From NCBI GenBank assembly GCA_023428885.1, contig JAEYWQ010000064.1:1-6396 (forward strand): a stretch of DNA of 6,396 nt. The letters are read 5' to 3'. Source of the DNA: Bacillota bacterium. GTDB lineage: Bacteria > Bacillota > Clostridia > Lachnospirales > Lachnospiraceae. The notes below the pieces were generated by a model, which was given only the letters and a program-made list of their open reading frames with translations, did not search any database and was not told the origin of the DNA. The stretch's first letter is position 1, and every line of letters begins with the position of its first letter. Below, piece after piece: positions 1 through 5,171 of the stretch. The position numbers and the translations under genes were made by a program.

Positions 1-40
1 GTCTTATTATACTTAAATAATGGATTTGCATCTACAACTT

Positions 41-108
41 GAATTATTTAATAGTAAATCCGTTGTCTCCTAAAGCCTCCATCGTTACCATCTCCTATAT
101 TCTGGTGA
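41..108. repeat. Tandem direct repeat, copy A (68 bp)
   Basis: This segment matches 126-193 at 62 of 68 positions with an offset of exactly 85 bp and no gaps. The core CTCCTAAAGCCTCCATC (67-83) is identical in both copies, as are the flanking ACCATCTCCTATATTCTG blocks. The plus strand is pyrimidine-rich with three anti-Shine-Dalgarno-like motifs (TCTCCT, CCTCC, TCTCCT). The minus strand is therefore rich in GGA motifs and contains AGGAG 9 nt before an ATG (82-80) opening a 12-codon frame, MEALGDNGFTIK. It may be a dispersed intergenic repeat unit or a duplicated gene end; the family is not recognised. Confidence 0.9.
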
Positions 109-125
109 ATCATATTTGGTTACCT

Positions 126-193
126 GAATCATTTAATAGTAATTCCGTTTTCTCCTAAAGCCTCCATCAATACCATCTCCTATATTCTGTTGA
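126..193. repeat. Tandem direct repeat, copy B (68 bp)
   Basis: Second copy of the 41-108 repeat, separated from it by a 17-bp spacer. The six differences fall at unit positions 5, 18, 24, 44, 45 and 64. On the minus strand it keeps AGGAG followed by an ATG (167-165) and a 12-codon frame, MEALGENGITIK. Compared with copy A, that frame carries only E/D and I/F changes and still stops at the same codon (TGA here, TAA in copy A). Confidence 0.9.
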
Positions 194-397
194 TCAATTC
201 AAGCAATAAGACATTGATATGGAATACTCAAAGCATATTCTATCCAAAAATTAATTTCGATTTGAATATGAAACAGTATCCATTAGCTATTATATCTAAA
301 ACGTCAAAAGTTATACAAAAAGATGTTTACAAATAAAAATATTAATTATCTCTTCGTGAATAGGATAGTCTTAAATTTAGGGATGAAGAATTAGAAT

Positions 398-426
398 TTG
401 ATCAATATTAATTAATAAGACTTGAT
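398..426. promoter_or_regulatory. Palindromic AT-rich segment upstream of the MFS gene (possible operator)
   Basis: This stretch contains TTGATCAA (398-405, palindromic), immediately followed by the perfect 12-bp palindrome TATTAATTAATA (406-417), then AATAAGAC (414-421). It also has ATCAA (401-405) and TTGAT (422-426) as half-sites 16 nt apart. The same arrangement occurs at 190-218: TTGATCAAT, AATAAGAC and TTGAT in the same order, with ATCAA and TTGAT again 16 nt apart. It lies 36-65 nt upstream of the MFS start, where a regulator of an efflux gene would be expected to bind. Promoter elements nearby are weak (TTAGAA 391-396, 16 nt, TAATAA 413-418), so the exact promoter is not settled. Confidence 0.35.
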
Positions 427-448
427 TTTTGAACGATAACTGATTATG

Positions 449-455
449 AAGGAGG
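449..455 (+). promoter_or_regulatory. Ribosome binding site of the MFS gene
   Basis: AAGGAGG, a full Shine-Dalgarno match, lies 7 nt before the ATG at 463. This fixes that start. No other in-frame start upstream has such a site. Confidence 0.9.
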
Positions 456-462
456 AATTGGA

Positions 463-1881
463 ATGAAAGATACGAAAGAAAGTAGCAGATGGCTCATTCT
501 GCTTGTAGTGTTACTATCAACTTTTATGTCTACCCTTGATGGTAGTATTGTGAATGTAGCTTTGCCTAAGATGGCTGAGGTATTAGAAGTTACAACTTCT
601 AGCGTCCAATTTGTTGCCACAAGTTATCTCATTGTAATTTCTGGAACTGTAATTATCTTTGGACGTTTAGGTGATATGATAGGGAAAAATAAGATGTTTC
701 AATTTGGTATCGCTGTGTTTACCTTAGGTTCCCTCTTATGTGGTATTACAAGTTCTTTTTCTATGTTAATTCTTGCTAGAGTCATTCAAGCGATTGGTGC
801 TGCTGGTACAATGGCAAATAGTCAAGGAATTATCACTGAGGTCTTCCCCGCCAATGAAAGAGGTAAGGCACTTGGACTTTCAGGAACTGCGGTTGCCCTG
901 GGTTCTTTAGTAGGACCTGGTCTTGGTGGACTAATCGTTGGTGCTATGAGATGGGAGTATATCTTCTTGATCAATGTACCAATTGGATTAATTGCCTTAA
1001 TACTCTCCTTTAAACTACTTCCTAAGAGTCCTGTGAAAGCACCAGAAAAGATGGATTGGTTCGGTTCACTCCTATTTATACTAACAATTGTTCCACTCTT
1101 TGTTAGTCTTAACGAAGGAATCAGCCTTGGGTTTCAACATCCGCTCATTGTATCTGGTCTTATCCTTGCAGCCATCTCCTTTATTGCTTTTATCTATATC
1201 GAAAGGAAACGAGAAAATCCTTTATTGCAACTACAGATATTTCAGAATAAATTATTCTCTTTAAGTATATTTTGTGGTTTTATAAGCTTTGTGTCCATCT
1301 TTTGTAATAACATCATCTTACCCTTTTACCTTCAAACTACTATGTCCTTTTCTCCACAGCAGACAGGCTTAATCCTAATGATTTATCCTTTGATTCTCAC
1401 GGTGGTGGCACCGATTAGTGGACATCTGTCAGACAAGATTGGATCGGAGGTTTTGACTTTCATAGGCTTAATGCTAAACAGTATCGGTATTGGTTTGATG
1501 TCAACACTCAATGAAACTTCAAATACACTGAATATGGTTATCTTCTTAAGTTTTATGTCGATTGGAATTGGCTTATTCCAATCACCTAATAACTCCTTAA
1601 TTATGTCAACTGTACCTAGGGATAAACTTGGTATCGCAGGCAGTATCAATGCTTTGGTAAGAAATCTAGGTATGGTTTGTGGTATTGTGTTAGCGACCAC
1701 TCTCCTATATAGCCAAATGAGTTCCAAACTCGGGGTTCGCATTACTGATTATGTAAAAGGTCAAGACAATGCCTTCCTTTATGGCATGAAAACCGTATAT
1801 TTAACTGCTGGATTCATATGTTTAGTAGGAGCCATTATGACCTTAGTTCGATTAGTAGGTAGAAAGAATAGAGAGAATTAA
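463..1881 (+). CDS. MFS drug exporter, DHA2 (14-TM, EmrB/QacA-type) family
   Basis: A 472-residue integral membrane protein, probably a proton-driven multidrug or metabolite exporter. The first helix carries the DHA2 signature STLDGSIVNVALP with acidic residue D26. Motif A is GRLGDMIGKN (67-76), motif B lies around R106 (ARVIQAIGAAG), and the antiporter motif C is GTAVALGSLVGPGLGG (141-156). NVPIG (171-175) and a second motif-A-like loop, GHLSDKIG (320-327), also fit. Hydrophobic segments run almost continuously, consistent with 14 helices, and the length is typical of the family. The start is fixed by AAGGAGG at 449-455. The gene stands alone on the plus strand and converges on the CLC gene. 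No TetR- or MarR-type regulator is adjacent in the window, so substrate and control are unknown; an upstream palindrome (398-426) is a candidate control site. Confidence 0.93.
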   Translation: MKDTKESSRWLILLVVLLSTFMSTLDGSIVNVALPKMAEVLEVTTSSVQFVATSYLIVISGTVIIFGRLGDMIGKNKMFQFGIAVFTLGSLLCGITSSFSMLILARVIQAIGAAGTMANSQGIITEVFPANERGKALGLSGTAVALGSLVGPGLGGLIVGAMRWEYIFLINVPIGLIALILSFKLLPKSPVKAPEKMDWFGSLLFILTIVPLFVSLNEGISLGFQHPLIVSGLILAAISFIAFIYIERKRENPLLQLQIFQNKLFSLSIFCGFISFVSIFCNNIILPFYLQTTMSFSPQQTGLILMIYPLILTVVAPISGHLSDKIGSEVLTFIGLMLNSIGIGLMSTLNETSNTLNMVIFLSFMSIGIGLFQSPNNSLIMSTVPRDKLGIAGSINALVRNLGMVCGIVLATTLLYSQMSSKLGVRITDYVKGQDNAFLYGMKTVYLTAGFICLVGAIMTLVRLVGRKNREN

Positions 1882-1898
1882 TTCAAGATATTAACTGG

Positions 1899-1939
1899 AA
1901 AAAGCCTTTGTGCGATTACTCGTTCACAAAGGCCATTTT
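1899..1939. terminator. Bidirectional rho-independent terminator between convergent genes
   Basis: GCCTTTGTG (1904-1912) pairs perfectly with CACAAAGGC (1925-1933). CGA (1913-1915) and TCG (1920-1922) can extend the stem above a two-base bulge, leaving a TTAC loop. On the minus strand the stem is followed directly by TTTTT (1903-1899), a good terminator for the CLC unit. On the plus strand it is followed by CATTTTC, a weaker U-tract that still serves the MFS gene 22 nt upstream. The TGA stop of the CLC gene (1926-1924) lies within the structure, so its last codons form part of one arm. Confidence 0.88.
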
Positions 1940-3168
1940 CCTATCTTTTGAGAGCTATATATTGATTTATTTCCATTAAATACATAAGCTATACCCACAC
2001 ATACTACAAAGTAAGGTAGATATTGATAACCAAAAACCTCCGCTCCAATGAAAATCGGGCCAAGTAGTGTATTCGTTGCACTGCCAAACACTGCAGCATA
2101 TCCAAGAGCCGCAGCCAATTGCACAGGGAGTCCAAACAAGCTTGCCACAACAAGACCAAAAGAGGCTCCTATGGAGAATAAAGGAGTCACTTCGCCCCCC
2201 TGAAAGCCGGCACTAAGGGTTATTATTGTTAATATCAGCTTCAGAATCCAGTCATAAGTATAAATCGCTTCCTTGTAAAAGGCTGCATGAATTAAATTAG
2301 TTCCTAAGCCAGAGTATCTTCCATGCTGCAACATAAGAAGAAGGATACTTAAGACACAGCCAGTAAAGAAAACCTTCCATATTGGTTTTTTTAAGTACTT
2401 ACTTAAGAATTCTTTCAACCAGCTTAGCAGGTAAGCAAAACCCCCACCAACAATACCAAATAAGATACCAATGATAATTAACTTTCCTATCATTAAAGGG
2501 TTAATATCCACATTGATATTTAAATCAACACTGAATTTATCCAATCCTAGGATATGGGAGGTAAAACTTGCAGTAAAGGAGGCTAACATACGTGGAAGTA
2601 AGGCATGATACATTAAACTCCCTACCATTAAGACTTCCAAGGCAAAGAAGGTCGCTGCGATTGGAGTCTGAAATAAACCAGCAAATCCTGCTCCCATACC
2701 AGTAATTAACAGTATTTTCCTTATTTCCTGATCATCTATGCTAAATACTTTACTCTTACCCAAGCTGTGTCCTAGCGTATGTCCTACCGTGCCACCGATT
2801 TGTACAGCGACGCCCTCACGACCTGCACTTCCACCAAATAGGTGAGTAATCCAGGTGCTTACCATGATGAGTGGTACTAATCGTTTGGGGATGACTTTCT
2901 CTTCTCCATTACTGACTGCAAAAAGAAGTGACATTCCTCTTACTGAATTTTTTCCTATCTTGCTATAAGTAAATACAATAAGTACTCCAGCTAGGGGAAG
3001 GAAAGGCAACAAGAAAAAGATATGATTATCTCTGTAATCACCTATTTCTATTAATACTTTTCCAAACAGAGTATCAAGAGCTCCTACCACAATACCAAGA
3101 ATAATAGCTAAAAGCCCAAGAAGGATTAAATCTATATAATTCTCTTTCGTTCTAAGTTTCTTTAACAC
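1924..3168 (-). CDS. CLC-family anion/proton antiporter, probably fluoride-exporting (CLC-F type)
   Basis: A 414-residue membrane protein of the CLC superfamily. The gating-glutamate motif is GSAGREGV (113-120, E118) in place of the GREGP of chloride CLCs. The canonical GSGIP motif is replaced by GMSLL (78-82, M79). The second anion-site motif is GGEVTPLF (324-331) with E326-V327-T328, and GSATNTLLGP (362-371) lies near the end. From memory, the characterised Enterococcus CLC-F antiporter has M79, E118 and an E318-V319-T320 triplet at the corresponding places, which points to F-/H+ exchange rather than Cl- transport. There are no cytoplasmic CBS domains and the length is usual for this clade. 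The start is GTG at 3168-3166 (not ATG), supported by AAGGA 8 nt upstream. It lies 42 nt after the cysteine hydrolase and probably shares its transcript, ending in the 1899-1939 terminator. No fluoride riboswitch is visible upstream. Confidence 0.9.
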   Translation of the reverse strand: MLKKLRTKENYIDLILLGLLAIILGIVVGALDTLFGKVLIEIGDYRDNHIFFLLPFLPLAGVLIVFTYSKIGKNSVRGMSLLFAVSNGEEKVIPKRLVPLIMVSTWITHLFGGSAGREGVAVQIGGTVGHTLGHSLGKSKVFSIDDQEIRKILLITGMGAGFAGLFQTPIAATFFALEVLMVGSLMYHALLPRMLASFTASFTSHILGLDKFSVDLNINVDINPLMIGKLIIIGILFGIVGGGFAYLLSWLKEFLSKYLKKPIWKVFFTGCVLSILLLMLQHGRYSGLGTNLIHAAFYKEAIYTYDWILKLILTIITLSAGFQGGEVTPLFSIGASFGLVVASLFGLPVQLAAALGYAAVFGSATNTLLGPIFIGAEVFGYQYLPYFVVCVGIAYVFNGNKSIYSSQKIGKWPL

Positions 3169-3210
3169 TGGTGCAATCCTTCCGTTTCTTCTTATCTTAC
3201 AACTACTATG

Positions 3211-3807
3211 CTATTTAAACAACTTGTAAAACTCATCAATTGAAAGCACCTGAGCTCTACCAAATCTAAGCATTTCAAGTCCCATCTTCTTACGTTCTGC
3301 ATTAAAGGAAGCTGTAGTTTCAATAGGGACAATACAATTATAATTAAGAGAAAATGCATAACTACAGGTCTCTAATACACAAACGTCCGTAGCAGCACCT
3401 ACGATAACAAGATTTTTAATACCTCTTGCCTTTAATAAGTCATCCAGATTGGTGTTGAAAAAGGCATTCCATCTGTGCTTAATTACAAGCTCTTCACCCT
3501 CTCTTGGAGCTAATGGTGGAATAATTTCAGCATCTGGGGAACCTTTCACGAAGTGCTTATACTTCTTAACCTCAAACCTTTCGGCAAGCATTTCCCAATC
3601 ACTAAAATCCTCTTCATACTCTGTCTTGATATTCACAATCATCATGTCCTGCTCATGGAAAAAGTCTTTTAACTGAATCATTGGAGTTACCACATCTTCT
3701 TGAGTCGTAACATCAACATTCAACATTTGCACAAGTGACCCATCTGGCGCTCCTCCACCATATTGCATATCAACTACTAATAGAGCTGTTTCTTTCTTAT
3801 TTAGCAT
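3211..3807 (-). CDS. Isochorismatase-family cysteine hydrolase
   Basis: A 198-residue soluble cytoplasmic hydrolase of the isochorismatase-like fold. The catalytic triad is visible: D13 in LLVVDMQ, K110 in ELVIKHRWNAFF, and nucleophile C143 in GAATDVCV, whose preceding VGAAT stretch is where the family has its conserved cis-peptide. The metal-binding DxHxxxH pattern of nicotinamidases is absent; the equivalent region is IKTEYEEDFSDW, so nicotinamide is an unlikely substrate. Members of this fold act on small amides or enol ethers (isochorismate, biuret, N-carbamoyl compounds, ureidoacrylate), and I cannot pick one. The start is supported by AAGGAGG 6 nt before the ATG. It is the first gene after a 100-nt gap with its own promoter/operator candidate, and leads into the CLC gene. 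No siderophore or pyrimidine-degradation genes are nearby. Confidence 0.92.
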   Translation of the reverse strand: MLNKKETALLVVDMQYGGGAPDGSLVQMLNVDVTTQEDVVTPMIQLKDFFHEQDMMIVNIKTEYEEDFSDWEMLAERFEVKKYKHFVKGSPDAEIIPPLAPREGEELVIKHRWNAFFNTNLDDLLKARGIKNLVIVGAATDVCVLETCSYAFSLNYNCIVPIETTASFNAERKKMGLEMLRFGRAQVLSIDEFYKLFK

Positions 3808-3838
3808 ATGTATCCTCCTTGTTATCTTTTGATTTGTT

Positions 3839-3869
3839 TAAAATTGACACAATATACTTGTTAATTTTA
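3839..3869. promoter_or_regulatory. 31-bp inverted repeat, probable operator before the hydrolase-CLC unit
   Basis: TAAAATTGACA (3839-3849) and TGTTAATTTTA (3859-3869) are inverted copies matching at 10 of 11 positions around a 9-nt spacer. The site ends 32 nt upstream of the hydrolase ATG and overlaps the candidate -10 element on the minus strand (3872-3864) and the expected transcription start. This is where a dimeric repressor would block initiation. A palindrome by chance in AT-rich DNA is possible, but arm length and position argue for function. It has no poly-U tail, so it is not a terminator of the upstream DUF4362-like gene. Confidence 0.55.
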
Positions 3870-3872
3870 TCA
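3864..3872 (-). promoter_or_regulatory. Extended -10 promoter candidate for the hydrolase-CLC unit
   Basis: On the minus strand this reads TGATAAAAT, an extended -10 (TGn plus TAAAAT, five of six matches to TATAAT). No good -35 hexamer lies 16-18 nt upstream (best is TGTATT at 3892-3887), as is tolerated with extended -10 promoters. Transcription would start near 3857, giving a leader of about 50 nt that includes the AAGGAGG site. Confidence 0.4.
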
Positions 3873-3907
3873 CATTCCAGAAGAAAAATACATATAGAAA
3901 TTAATCT

Positions 3908-4351
3908 TTATCTTTCCTGTGGCTTTAAGCCTGCCCATATACCTAAGATTCTTAATTCTCTACTACCATCGATTGGCTGTAAATTATAATCAATTACCAT
4001 TTGATTATAGGAAAAATAACGGTAGTCAATTGTAATCTGGTCCCCATAATAAGTATAAAATTGAGCCATTGGATATCGGGTGTCATCAACAACATAGATT
4101 ATGATACTTCCATCATAATATAAAATCGATGTAGTTGCTGGCCCATCGATACCAAATTGCGTTATTCTTATCTTATCTGAGATTCCATTATTATAATTTT
4201 CCATGAATAGAAGAAATCTTCCTATATTGAAATTAAGGACCAAGTCTATTAAAACGTCCCAATTTTGCGTTGCCATTTCTCTTGTATAATCACGTGGTAA
4301 TTCTTCCAGTTCCATCATAAATTGCTTACTGATATCGGCATAATATTCCAT
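3908..4351 (-). CDS. Small DUF4362-like protein without a signal peptide, possibly N-terminally truncated
   Basis: A 147-residue protein of unknown function. Residues about 26-92 resemble, from memory, the DUF4362 pattern: a short ...NWDVL... lead, a helix ending FMENYNNG (49-56), then SDKIRITQFGIDG (58-70), ILYYDGSIIIY (76-86) and DDTRY (89-93). The C-terminal part (94-147) is rich in tyrosine and aspartate. DUF4362 proteins I know of are mostly secreted lipoproteins, but this one has no signal sequence or lipobox. The frame is open upstream to a TAA at 4420-4418, but that stretch has no ATG, GTG or TTG, so ATG 4351 is the only usual start. Its ribosome site is weak (GGGA, 7 nt away), unlike its neighbours. 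It lies 56 nt after the DUF434 gene. It could be an intracellular variant or the remnant of a gene that lost its 5' end. Confidence 0.65.
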   Translation of the reverse strand: MEYYADISKQFMMELEELPRDYTREMATQNWDVLIDLVLNFNIGRFLLFMENYNNGISDKIRITQFGIDGPATTSILYYDGSIIIYVVDDTRYPMAQFYTYYGDQITIDYRYFSYNQMVIDYNLQPIDGSRELRILGIWAGLKPQER

Positions 4352-4407
4352 TATAAAGTCCCAAGTTCTTTTTGATATATAGTATGGAGGTGAATAAGGT
4401 GGAGTGA

Positions 4408-5133
4408 CTACAAAGGCTTATTGGGCTGATTGTTTCCACTCAAATCAATACAATTTGCCTCTGGAATATTTTCCTCTATAATCTGGGCAGCGAGATTTAT
4501 CCAAGAGTCGCATTTATTTAGAATAATAGCGTCACTACTAATTACATACTCCATATATTCCAAGTAAGTATCCGCATTATGAACTAGTTCAACCCTTGTC
4601 TTATATGGAAAGTCACTAAGAACATCATATATTTTCTGCTTTAGCCTTCCTGTATTAGAAACAGGCGCATCAAGGTAGAAAACAGCCTCTTCAATCCTTA
4701 GCTCCCTTAATTTTAACCCAATGAGTTGGATCGCATCAACGGTTTTATCAATTAAACGATAGGTTCCACGAAGCCCTGCCAAATCGCGAATTGTTCCATC
4801 CATACAGCAAATCAGAGTTGAATTTGATAGTGCTACTTCTAAAGTAATGATCAGATTTAGCCCATCAATTATTACTCTTTTCCCGCTCATATCCTCCATT
4901 AGTTGCTTCTTCCTTCTACTATCAACGATTGGTTTCGTAGTAGTAGACCTCACGATAGCAAGTCTTTGCCTTTCAGAAAGTAAATAATGATTTCCAACAA
5001 ATGTGGAGGCACTTTTTATTGGATATCCCCGTTCAAGCAAAAATAGTATATCCTCTTGGGCTTTTCTTAAGATCGTCATGCTATGCTCATTGAACTCTTT
5101 TTCATCAGTAGGAACAAATCCGCGTGCTGTCAT
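4408..5133 (-). CDS. DUF434 / DUF5616 protein with PIN/NYN-like C-terminal domain
   Basis: A 241-residue soluble protein. Residues about 21-65 match DUF434: a helix LRKAQEDILFLLERGYP, then FVGNHYLLSERQRLAIVR. Residues about 86-232 match the DUF5616 domain usually fused to it, with conserved acidic positions in VIIDGLNLIITLE (D90), MDGTIRD (D112, D117), FYLDAPVSNTG (D155), NADTYL (D188) and SSDAIIL (D201). Aspartates at the ends of successive strands, opening with an IDGLN motif, are what PIN/NYN nuclease folds show, so a metal-dependent RNA nuclease is a reasonable inference; no activity is established to my knowledge. ATG 5133 has AAGGAG about 9 nt upstream. It follows dctP by 38 nt and probably shares its transcript, but nothing ties it to solute uptake. 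Confidence 0.88.
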   Translation of the reverse strand: MTARGFVPTDEKEFNEHSMTILRKAQEDILFLLERGYPIKSASTFVGNHYLLSERQRLAIVRSTTTKPIVDSRRKKQLMEDMSGKRVIIDGLNLIITLEVALSNSTLICCMDGTIRDLAGLRGTYRLIDKTVDAIQLIGLKLRELRIEEAVFYLDAPVSNTGRLKQKIYDVLSDFPYKTRVELVHNADTYLEYMEYVISSDAIILNKCDSWINLAAQIIEENIPEANCIDLSGNNQPNKPL

Positions 5134-5171
5134 TTTGTTATGCTCCTTTTTAAGCTACAAATCATACGACT

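Larger units (their letters stand above)
1..212. repeat. Imperfect inverted repeat flanking the tandem repeat
   Basis: Positions 1-18 read GTCTTATTATACTTAAAT. The reverse complement of 197-212 reads GTCTTATTGCTTGAAT. The outer 8 bp match exactly; after a 2-nt gap the next 8 match at 6 positions. The two arms bracket both tandem repeat copies. This could be the termini of a small non-autonomous element of about 212 bp, or the base of a long RNA stem. The left arm begins at the window edge, so its true length is unknown, and chance similarity in AT-rich DNA cannot be excluded. Confidence 0.35.
1..462. other. 462-bp intergenic region without a convincing gene
   Basis: No open frame here has both a ribosome binding site and a recognisable product. 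The plus strand is open from 109 to 336 (TGA at 106-108, TAA at 334-336), but the only ATG in that frame is at 268. It would give 22 residues (starting MKQYPLAIISK) and has no Shine-Dalgarno sequence, so I do not call it. The region is strongly AT-rich. What it does hold is listed separately: two tandem repeat copies, a flanking inverted repeat, and a palindromic segment before the MFS gene. The stretch 219-390 shows nothing I can name. Confidence 0.7.

Noticed and set aside
41..193. Fluoride riboswitch (crcB motif) suggested by GGAGATGGTATT on the minus strand of the repeats
   Set aside because: The required CC-rich partner segments and the downstream conserved loop are missing, and the repeats are far from, and not upstream of, the CLC gene.
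41..193. Short CRISPR-like array (two repeats)
   Set aside because: Only two 68-bp units with a 17-bp spacer and six differences, with no cas genes; CRISPR repeats are shorter, more uniform and have longer spacers.
109..336. 76-codon open stretch on the plus strand with an ATG at 268
   Set aside because: No Shine-Dalgarno before the ATG, only 22 codons from it, and half of the open frame is repeat copy B read on its other strand.
422..450. TTGATT and TATGAA spaced 17 nt as the MFS promoter
   Set aside because: Transcription would start at about 457, downstream of the ribosome binding site at 449-455, leaving the mRNA without it.
1383..1742. 119-codon open frame on the minus strand inside the MFS gene
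   Set aside because: It lies wholly within a clear transporter gene, has no ribosome site and resembles no family; it is an antisense shadow.
3211..3807. Nicotinamidase annotation for the hydrolase
   Set aside because: The metal-binding Asp/His pattern of nicotinamidases is absent although the Asp-Lys-Cys triad is present.
3844..3873. Perfect TTGACA -35 on the plus strand with TATCAC 18 nt downstream
   Set aside because: The -10 is poor and no plus-strand gene follows; TTGACA is part of the inverted repeat. An antisense transcript is conceivable but unsupported.
3735..3989. 84-codon plus-strand frame across the hydrolase start and the intergenic gap
   Set aside because: It starts inside the hydrolase and ends in the DUF4362-like gene, both well supported on the other strand, and contains the operator region; no family resemblance.
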